Positions 59,001 through 64,000 of a stretch of 64,000 nucleotides of DNA are shown piece after piece. Both the position numbers and the translations under genes were made by a program. Numbering within the stretch: the stretch's first letter is position 1; the number at the start of each line of letters is the position of its first letter. Source of the DNA: Halichoerus grypus (lineage: Eukaryota; Chordata; Mammalia; Carnivora; Phocidae). The notes below the pieces were generated by a model. It worked only from the letters and a program-made list of their open reading frames with translations. It searched no databases and was not told where the DNA came from. The stretch covers positions 47,820,628 through 47,884,627 of the forward strand of contig NC_135722.1 of the NCBI RefSeq assembly GCF_964656455.1. The letters run 5' to 3'.

Positions 59001-61281
59001 AGCTCACTGAGGGCCTCGCTGCCCATGGCTGACCAATAACGGGGTCAGTGGCTTCTGAAAACCTCAGCCTTGAGACCTGCAGTCCCAAACTCCTCTCATT
59101 CCTACAAGGACCATACTATTCTTAGAAGACAGTTTCCTAATCCTTCTTGTACCTCCCACAACCATTTTCCTCTTTCTTTGCAGAGTGAGAGCTGGTCTCT
59201 GTTAGGAATCTGGATGTCCAGATGCCCAGTGCTTGTCTGCGGGACCCAGGGTGGACGTCAGTGATGTGGGCCCACGGAAGCAGAGCCCAGCACCTGGCAC
59301 AAGGAGGTCTCTTCTCTCAGAGGCCTGCCTCTGGGGGAGGTCATCACTTAAAACCCTACAGATTAAGTGCCTGGGCCCAACCTCCCATGTGTCAATTTCC
59401 ACAGAATGGGCCAGAAATGACAGGTGTCCCCATAGCTGGGGAGTCTAGTCCACAACAGCCCACAGGCTCTCTACCTGACTACGAGGGCAAAGGATGCTCC
59501 TGCCATGGCCGCTGAGGCCACAGCTGTGTGGCAAGAGATCCAAGGCAAAGGCATGCAAACTGGCGCCAGGCAGAGGGGCGCCCCAGCTCTCTGCAAATCC
59601 TCGGCCTCGTTAAGCCCAGGGAGCACGCCCTGCTGCTGCTGCACTGGAAAATGAATGGCCTGCAGGGACTGACAAGCTTTACACAGATAACTGAAGAGAA
59701 CTTTCAAGAACAGTACAGGTTTTTACCATAGGGAATCAGGATTTTATAGGGAAAAGAGCATGGTTTTTGGAATGACACAGATCCAGATTGGAACCTCATC
59801 ATGGCCACTCTGAGCCTCGGTCTTCTTACCACTAAAATGAGGATAGTAAACTCATAGACCTCACTAGCTTATTTTATTGATAAAACGAGAAAAAGCGGGT
59901 AAAGGCTTGATGCATTCCGGCACGCGGAAGGTGCCCCACACCTGGGAGTTACTAAATAACCTGTCGTATCTCAAAGGTCTATATGTCAAGGCAAAGAGCT
60001 TTGGCGATCTAAGAAGAGTTATTTGGTTTCCTAATGGGCAGTGTGTACAACTTTGGAGGCTTCCCGGAGACAGGACTCGCTTGAGTGGAACCCTGTGATG
60101 GAAAGTTCTGAGCTCTTTGAGAAAATCACTGCTCCTGGAACAGTAATGGAAGCACCGTACATACGAGGATACCCTTAGATAAAAACAGGGCTGTAGATAA
60201 GTGGGTTTGGTGCTGACTTGGTAAGATCTTGGGAAAGTTACTCAGCTGCTCTGTGCCTCAGCTTCCTCATCCATACAATGGTGAAGAAAATCATTCTGTA
60301 CAACAGGTTATGCAGACATCTCAGTATCGTGTTCAGAATTTTAATAGCATGACACAAAGAGAAATTCCTAGAAGGAAATACTAAAAATGGTAGCTCCTGG
60401 GGCGGGGGGGGGGGGGGGGGGGGGGAGGAAGAAGTGATCTTTATTCATTTTTTATGACTTAAAAATCCCCTAAAATGAGTACTGTTTTTATGGTCATTAA
60501 AAGTTAACTTACAGAAAAAAATAAAATTACAAACTAGAAGTGAAGAAAATTCTTAAGGATTTTTTAAAACTCTAGTAAGAAGTAAACATGAAAATCTGGT
60601 AACACCTCTGGGTGGCGCTGCAGAGACCTTAGTGAAATACTAGATGTGCGTTCAGAGGCTCCCTCGCCCAGGAATGCTTCTCCAGGGCTGTTTCTTCCCC
60701 CCACCCCCCAGGGCAGCCTGGCTCCCCAGTTCAATAGAAACATGACTCAGTTAAAACAAGAGTTAAAGTATATTTATATATATATAAAATACGCATTCAA
60801 GGCTAAAAATAAAGCATGTCTCCTTTAAAAACATTATTTAAAAACAGTGTTAAGGGGACTGCTACTTTTAAAATGATGCAGCCAGTATAACATTGGCGTT
60901 CATCTGCCTTAAGACTTCTCACTTGCTCACAGCCCCTTCCTGGTCCCACGTCAGCCTAGGGGGGCTATGGAGCACAGCAAGAGGAAGGAGACTCAGCTAC
61001 TCCAGCAGCGCCTAATCCCAGGGGGCTCTCCCTATGAGAAGAGCCTTCTGGATCAAAGCTGTCTGTGTGCGCACAGTAGGGTCAATCTGCGTGTTTCCAG
61101 CTCAGGCTTCGGCAAACCCCGAGCTTGAACACAGACCCTCCCCAGTGGACCTCAGTGACTCTCCGAAAGCATCAGAACCACCTCGTACCTTAGTGGCCTT
61201 CAGCTTCCACTCATACTGATTCCGTTCATTCTCCAACTCTTCCACCTTGATTTTGAGGTGCTTGAGCTCTTGCAGTAACTC
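31897..61281 (-). CDS. PPFIBP2: Liprin-beta-2, 3' eighteen coding exons (5' part off right edge)
   Basis: Cytoplasmic scaffold protein of the liprin family; liprin-betas bind liprin-alphas and act at cell-cortex and adhesion sites. Eighteen exons join with no phase conflict into 668 codons plus stop, compared with about 876 residues in the human protein. In order they encode: the end of the N-terminal coiled coil (heptad-rich, residues 1-115 of this part), a Ser/Pro-rich linker with SLEDLRSE and STSSGTDSSPQSPLTPDGKR, and three SAM domains (about 346-410, 425-485 and 505-575). The tail ends LDGLDQVGRIS. Three tandem SAM domains plus a coiled coil define liprins, and the linker sequence identifies beta-2. 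Convergent CYB5R2 next door matches human 11p15.4. No frameshift or premature stop is seen. The start codon and first coiled-coil exons are beyond 64000. Confidence 0.95.
33196..33384 (-). CDS. PPFIBP2: PPFIBP2 exon, third SAM domain second half
   Basis: 189 nt, phase 0 at both ends; acceptor TTTCTTAG, donor CGG|GTGAGT. Encodes ILEPRFTGDTLAMLLNIPPQ, then LLRRHLTTKFNALIG, then SPAYTPLTTTAKVR. Confidence 0.97.
34082..34207 (-). CDS. PPFIBP2: PPFIBP2 exon, third SAM domain first half
   Basis: 126 nt, phase 0. Encodes SNLSPSEVVQWSNHRVMEWL, then RSVDLAEYAPNLRGSGVHGG and LI. Acceptor CTGTCACAG, donor ATC|GTGAGT. Confidence 0.97.
35377..35499 (-). CDS. PPFIBP2: PPFIBP2 exon, second SAM domain second half
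   Basis: 123 nt, phase 0. Encodes NDLLFLKVTSQLHHLSIKCA, then IHVLHVNNFNPHCLHRRPAD and E. Acceptor CTCTTCCAG, donor GAG|GTGAGG. Confidence 0.97.
35809..35897 (-). CDS. PPFIBP2: PPFIBP2 exon, second SAM domain first half
   Basis: 89 nt. Encodes WLDDIGLPQYKDQFHESRVD, then GRMLQYLTV. Acceptor GTTTCTGTAG, donor GTG|GTGAGG. The Gly of VDGRML replaces an Arg in the human protein as I remember it. Confidence 0.97.
36135..36246 (-). CDS. PPFIBP2: PPFIBP2 exon, end of first SAM domain
   Basis: 112 nt. Encodes ELGIKQPLHRKKLILAVKAI, then NTKQEEKSALLDHIWVT, with Arg completed by the next exon. Acceptor TTTCAATTTCAG, donor CAC|GTAAGG. Confidence 0.97.
36412..36441. repeat. GT-rich microsatellite
   Basis: Interrupted GT repeats (TGTGTGTTTGTGTGTGTTG and TGTGTGTGTG) in the short intron between the two exons of the first SAM domain. 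Confidence 0.8.
36535..36685 (-). CDS. PPFIBP2: PPFIBP2 exon, start of first SAM domain
   Basis: 151 nt. Encodes DANAPFAQWSTERVCAWLED, then FGLGQYVIFARQWVTSGHTL, then LSATPQDMEK. Acceptor CTCCCCAG, donor AAG|GTAAGG. Its first base completes a Cys codon with the preceding exon (TG+T), where I recall Ser in human. Confidence 0.96.
37115..37272 (+). mobile_element. Can-SINE 9 with internal deletion
   Basis: Starts GGGGCGCCTGGGTGGCTCAA and goes straight to GTCATGATCCTGGAGTCC, missing about 29 bp compared with the copy at 8485. Ends AAATAAATAACATC and poly-A. Perfect duplication AAGAAAACCTTCTA (37101-37114 and 37273-37286). Confidence 0.94.
38048..38163 (+). mobile_element. 116-bp L1 3' tail insertion
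   Basis: CTCTACCTCTGAAACCAGTA, then ACATTATATGTTAATTAATT and an A-rich tail: the extreme 3' end of a carnivore L1. Flanked by AGAAAGCATGA (38037-38047 and 38165-38175). An extreme 5' truncation. Confidence 0.85.
38613..38835 (-). mobile_element. Antisense L1 3' UTR fragment
   Basis: AATTAACATGTAGTGTATTA, then TTTCAGAGGCAGAGTTTAGT, then CAGTTATCCCCATCCCCC: the reverse of the carnivore L1 3' end region. Truncated by or ending at a Can-SINE. Confidence 0.7.
38836..39047 (-). mobile_element. Can-SINE 10 (antisense)
   Basis: T-rich start, ATTTATTTATTTGAGATAGA, a GAGAGA tract, the tRNA-like part ending CTACCCAGGCACCC. Short duplicate TTTGTCT on both sides (GATTTGTCTG and GGTTTGTCTA). Confidence 0.9.
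43062..43190 (-). CDS. PPFIBP2: PPFIBP2 exon, linker before SAM domains
   Basis: 129 nt. Encodes IRRTQSGNFNTDAPGMAEFR, then RGGLRATAGPRLSRTRDPKG and QK. Acceptor CTCCACACAG, donor ATG|GTAAGG. Separated from the first SAM exon by a 6.4-kb intron, the longest complete intron in the window. Confidence 0.96.
43822..43963 (-). CDS. PPFIBP2: PPFIBP2 exon, Ser/Pro-rich linker
   Basis: 142 nt. Encodes DTESGWDDTVVTNDLSSTSS, then GTDSSPQSPLTPDGKRSPKG, then IRKFWG. Many Ser-Pro and Thr-Pro sites, potential proline-directed phosphorylation sites. Acceptor CCATCTCAG, donor AAA|GTAAGT. Confidence 0.96.
45539..45677 (-). CDS. PPFIBP2: PPFIBP2 exon, proline-rich linker
   Basis: 139 nt. Encodes DSPFLVDHKYPTFPGKPSGA, then TPNGAAAKSTPTGPQPEPTG and SSLPRL. 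The most diverged part relative to human. Acceptor CTTCTAATAG, donor TGA|GTGAGT. Confidence 0.95.
46385..46670 (+). mobile_element. L1 3' end fragment
   Basis: ATTTCACTCACATGTGGAAT, then ATGGTCACCAGAGGGAAGG, then GCTGTACACCTGAAACTAAT and TGTATGTTAACTATACCGGA: the 3' end region of an L1 in sense orientation. No clear target duplication noted. Confidence 0.75.
48716..48754 (-). CDS. PPFIBP2: PPFIBP2 39-nt micro-exon
   Basis: 13 codons, CVNGNQLPGVEAK, between acceptor GCCACTGCACAG and donor AAG|GTACAG, phase 0 at both ends, so it can be skipped without a frameshift. It corresponds to a 14-residue segment of human liprin-beta-2 beginning CMDGNQ, one residue longer. Too short to appear as a long reading frame. 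Confidence 0.85.
49707..49764 (-). CDS. PPFIBP2: PPFIBP2 exon, SLEDLRSE segment
   Basis: 58 nt encoding AQKKLSCSLEDLRSEPVDK. Acceptor GTGTTTTTCCAG, donor AAG|GTCAGC. Its first base completes the Arg begun in the preceding exon. Confidence 0.95.
51349..51416 (-). CDS. PPFIBP2: PPFIBP2 exon, proline-rich segment
   Basis: 68 nt encoding MPPRCSSPTVGPPPLPQKSL and ET, plus two bases of Arg. The GPPPLPQK stretch could bind SH3 or WW domains. Acceptor CTGGTGCAG, donor CAG|GTAGGG. The sequence reads the same as my recollection of human. Confidence 0.95.
53180..53283 (-). CDS. PPFIBP2: PPFIBP2 exon after the coiled coil
   Basis: 104 nt encoding PSERTLSINEEELEGSFRKW, then NTASKGPEELLKPE. Acceptor ATGCTTCCAG. 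The donor GAG|GTGCTA is weak (no A at +3, no G at +5), yet the phase with the next exon is right. Confidence 0.93.
54313..54388 (-). CDS. PPFIBP2: PPFIBP2 exon, coiled coil end
   Basis: 76 nt encoding DRRIEELTGLLNQYRRVKEM, then MMATQ. Acceptor CACTGTGACAG, donor AAG|GTGAGG. Confidence 0.95.
55370..55431 (-). CDS. PPFIBP2: PPFIBP2 exon, coiled coil
   Basis: 62 nt encoding QEIQRLKMGMETLLVSNEDK. Acceptor TTCTTTTAG, donor AAG|GTAAGG. Confidence 0.96.
57080..57191 (-). CDS. PPFIBP2: PPFIBP2 exon, coiled coil
   Basis: 112 nt encoding AEVAQLQEQVALKDAEIERL, then HSQLSRTAALHSDHAEK. Strong heptad pattern. Acceptor TTGCTCTTTCAG, donor AAG|GTAACC. The HSDHAEK end differs from human and is one residue shorter. 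Confidence 0.96.
60404..60425. repeat. G homopolymer, 22 bases
   Basis: Uninterrupted run of G after GGGGC in a PPFIBP2 intron. Runs this long are often mis-sized by sequencing; they can also form G-quadruplexes. Confidence 0.9.
61189..61281 (-). CDS. PPFIBP2: PPFIBP2 exon, coiled coil (most 5' exon in window)
   Basis: 93 nt, phase 0 at both ends, encoding ELLQELKHLKIKVEELENER, then NQYEWKLKATK. Acceptor CATCCTTCTAG, donor AAG|GTACGA. Confidence 0.96.
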
Positions 61282-64000
61282 CTAGAAGGATGAGGGAGAA
61301 AAACAGTTCTGATGGTGACAGAGCACGACGGTCCCTGGACCTACAACCCTGGTTAGGTTCATGCAGAGGATGCCAAGGGCAGGAGCACCTGCGTCATGCT
61401 CCGCACTGCAGCTCGAATCTTGAACCATGGTCCTGTTTCAGGAAAAGCTGTTTGGGCCATTAGAAAACAGAAGCCAGGGAGTTTCAGGCACAGGAAGAGA
61501 AAACGTTCTTATTTTTAGAACCTGCTCTGCCTGCCCCTTTCTGACATCCATGTCCTCTGCAGGGTGCGCCCAGATCATGCACAAGTGTGTGGGGGCCAGG
61601 ACAGGTAGGATGTGTGAGCGAGAGCAACAAAGATGCAAAAATGAGGCAGCTTTGCACAAAGTAGCAGGAAGCAGGCTAGGTGGGAGCATCTCTCTGTGCT
61701 GGGAGGTCGAGGAACCTGGAAGGGGGGCGTGTGACCCTGGAAGGCTCCAGAGAAGAAGGGATAACCAACAGGACAGAAAACACTAAGAGGCCAAATGCCA
61801 AATATAGAGCCAGTCTGAGCGTTCCAGGGCAGGGGAGTGGGTCCACTTGAAGAAAGGAGGGAGGGAGAAGGCATCCCAGCAGAGGGCAGATGCAGGAGGC
61901 AGAAAGGGAGATGGGCTGTTGGACTGGGGCAGAGGACGGGTGGCATGCAGTGGGAAGTGAGGCCAGAGAGATAAGGTGAGGCCCTACTGGGAAGGCTCTG
62001 CATGAGGCTATAAGGAGCTTGGATGCCATTCTTTGGCCAGTAGGGAGCAACTGAAGGTTGCTGAATGAGGAAGGGATCATTGAACAACTTGCCCGTGGTG
62101 AATCAGGTCTGTTTCTTCTGACTACAGGGCCCTTGCTCTCTAAACTACCCCTTTAGCAAAGATGACACCGCTAAGCACCCTTGTCCCAAACCAAGGCTCC
62201 TTTAATGGACAATTGGTCCTGCTGACTGGTTCCTATCAGAAAAGTTAGCCTGAAAGTCATCACTTCCAGACTTTCTGAACTCCAGATTTCCAGAGACTCC
62301 CTACTTAACACCTCCATGCAGGCATCTCACGACGGTTGTGGCCCAGATGGAACACTTAATTCCCCCTTGTAGACATTCCCGTGCCACTAAACAGCATCTC
62401 CATACACCTACCCGCCTGTGCCAGAAACCTGGGGCCCATTCTTGGCACCTTGCTCTCCCTCACTGATTAATGCATCCCCAAGCCTTGCTAATTCTACCTC
62501 CAGGGAAAGGAATCTCTCCTTTCTCCCCAACTCTGACCTAGCAGCTCTTGTCCACAGCCCAGGCAGTCTCTCCAGGGCCTGCTCCTCTGTCATCTTGTCC
62601 TTCTTGGAGCCCCTGACCCCCATAGCACCCAGGGGAACAATACGATGAAAGCACACCTCTGATCCTGGCATTCCCCTGCTCCTCAAAACTCATAAGCTCT
62701 TTTTTTTTTTTTTTTTTAAAGATTTTATTTATTTATTTGAGAGAGAGAGAATGAGAGAGAACACATGAAAGGGGGGAGGGTCAGAGGGAGAAGCAGACTC
62801 CCTGCTGAGCAGGGAGCCCGATGCGGGACTTGATCCAGGGACTCCAGGATCATGACCTGAGCCGAAGGCAGTTGCTTAATCAACTGAGCCACCCAGGCGC
62901 CCAAAACTCATAAGCTCTCGCCAGCACTGCCCGCCTGACCCAGCACCCTGCCTGCCCTTGATATTACCCTCCCCCCGGTGACGCACCAGCCACGCTGGCT
63001 ACTTTTTAGTTCCCCTTTCGACGTGGGCCTTCATACACACGGCTCCCTCTTGTCTGGAGCTGTCTGCTGGGTTAATCCCCGCCGATCCTTCAGGCCTCCA
63101 CACTTCATCAGGCCCTCTGGCTACACTCCCACGGGGCACCCTGGAACTCTCCTACATCATTTGCACTCAGACATTTACTGGTAGGCTTGCTAAGGGCTGG
63201 TTCTCCCCCGATGCCGTGAACCCCTTGAGGAGCTGGCTAACTCCAAGTCTGTGTGGCTCCTTCCTGACACACAGTAAGTATGCATGACTTCCTGGTGAAC
63301 GAACATGTGAAACTCAGGTCAGCATTTGGCCTAGAGCTGAGACCATCCGCCTAAAAGTTACACTGCTTACCCTTGAATTTTGTAGGGTAATTCATCAAGA
63401 TTTTCTTATAGCTAAGGAAAACATTTGTTGATGCCCTTTTAAAAAAATGTCTTCCAAGCTAAAATCATTGCACCCATGACCTGCAGCATTAGACTTCAAG
63501 GCCTGGTGGGACTTGCAGCTGATCCAGGATGGTTTGGGGAGCACATTTCTGGCCCTGCCTGAGAGGCCGCCTCCAGGCGACACAGAGCACGATGCGGCCA
63601 GGCTCTGGTGACCTCTTCGGCACATCCTCCTCTTTCTAGGTTGTCTGCTGCCCATCAGCGGCTATAAACACTAGTGCAAATTTTAGCCTCTTTTAGACAT
63701 CTTTCTGGGGTGACCCACTCAACATGGGGCAGGCCCAGAACATTCTCAGCACTTCCCTATCCAAATGCACACTTACATCTGGACTCTCATTTTTTTTCCC
63801 TCTTATCATTTTATTTAATGTAGGAGGAAATCTTCCCCCAACCTCAATCCCCCTGCCCCCAAGCTCCTCCCCTAATGCCTGAGTCTGGGTAGAGTTTCCA
63901 CATGTTCCACAGTTGAGTATGGATTGTGGTAACTTCCCACAGAGCCGAGGCAGACCCTCTGCAGTACTCATGGCTACTGTGACCTTGACCTTCCCTCAGG
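61282..64000 (-). other. PPFIBP2 intron running off the right edge
   Basis: The expected next upstream exon (ending in a KEQREQEEKQRKAEE-type coiled coil) was looked for on the minus strand and not found. One Can-SINE lies within. The rest is unrecognised. Confidence 0.6.
62701..62902 (-). mobile_element. Can-SINE 11 (antisense)
   Basis: A 17-T start, GATTTTATTTATTTATTTGA, a purine tract, and the tRNA-like part ending GAGCCACCCAGGCGCCC. Perfect duplication AAAACTCATAAGCTCT on both sides. Same subfamily as the copies at 8485 and 37115. Confidence 0.95.

Larger units (their letters stand above)
55432..61188 (-). other. PPFIBP2 introns between coiled-coil exons
   Basis: Introns 55432-57079 and 57192-61188. 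A CA/CG-rich low-complexity tract lies at 56900-57030. MIR-like copies lie at about 58035-58235 (GGGTGATCTTAGGCAAGTTA), 59755-59890 and 60215-60290. A G homopolymer at 60404-60425 and an AT-rich tract at 60430-60850 follow. No further exon recognised. Confidence 0.6.

Noticed and set aside
1..64000. CYB5R1 - PPFIA4 locus as an alternative identity
   Set aside because: In human 1q32 these genes are not convergent neighbours, and the reductase and liprin sequences fit CYB5R2 and liprin-beta-2 better.
1..64000. CRISPR arrays, operons, phage or other prokaryotic systems
   Set aside because: Spliced genes, SINEs and L1s throughout; the tandem repeats have no regular spacers.

Overview
This window is nuclear DNA from a placental mammal, almost certainly a carnivoran and probably a caniform of the bear/seal/weasel group. 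The evidence is split genes with GT-AG introns and at least eleven tRNA-derived Can-SINE copies (a start like GGCGCCTGGGTGGCTC, then a pyrimidine-rich stretch, AATAAA repeats and a poly-A tail), mostly with clear target-site duplications. There are also carnivore-type L1 3' ends. It is not prokaryotic, and no operon, CRISPR array or phage is present. The species call rests on repeat appearance only.

The three genes found match the OVCH2 - CYB5R2 - PPFIBP2 order of human 11p15.4. (1) Positions 1-3.9 kb, + strand: three exons from the 3' part of OVCH2 (ovochymase-2), encoding most of a CUB domain and the tail after it. Its protease exons lie off the left edge. (2) 3.9-16.4 kb: intergenic and repeat-rich, with two MaLR-type LTRs, an antisense L1 interrupted by a hAT-like transposon that itself carries four SINEs, and a 54-bp tandem repeat. 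(3) 16.4-17.4 kb: CpG island with a G-rich 78-79 bp tandem repeat, the presumed CYB5R2 promoter. (4) 17.0-25.4 kb, + strand: complete CYB5R2 in nine coding exons, all joining in frame (304 codons), including an upstream membrane-anchor segment not found in the short 276-residue human form. (5) 25.4-31.4 kb: tail-to-tail intergenic gap. (6) 31.4-64 kb, - strand: the 3' eighteen coding exons of PPFIBP2 (liprin-beta-2), all in phase, giving 668 residues: the end of the coiled coil, the linker and three SAM domains. Its 5' exons lie beyond the right edge.

The genes are functionally unrelated: a secreted protease-like protein, a flavoprotein reductase and a scaffold protein. Exons were found by reading splice sites and reading phase, and by similarity to remembered human family members. 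No alignment was run. I found no previously undescribed system. The points most worth checking are the CYB5R2 membrane-anchor isoform, the tandem repeat in its CpG island, a substitution in its CGPPP motif, and the nested transposons.
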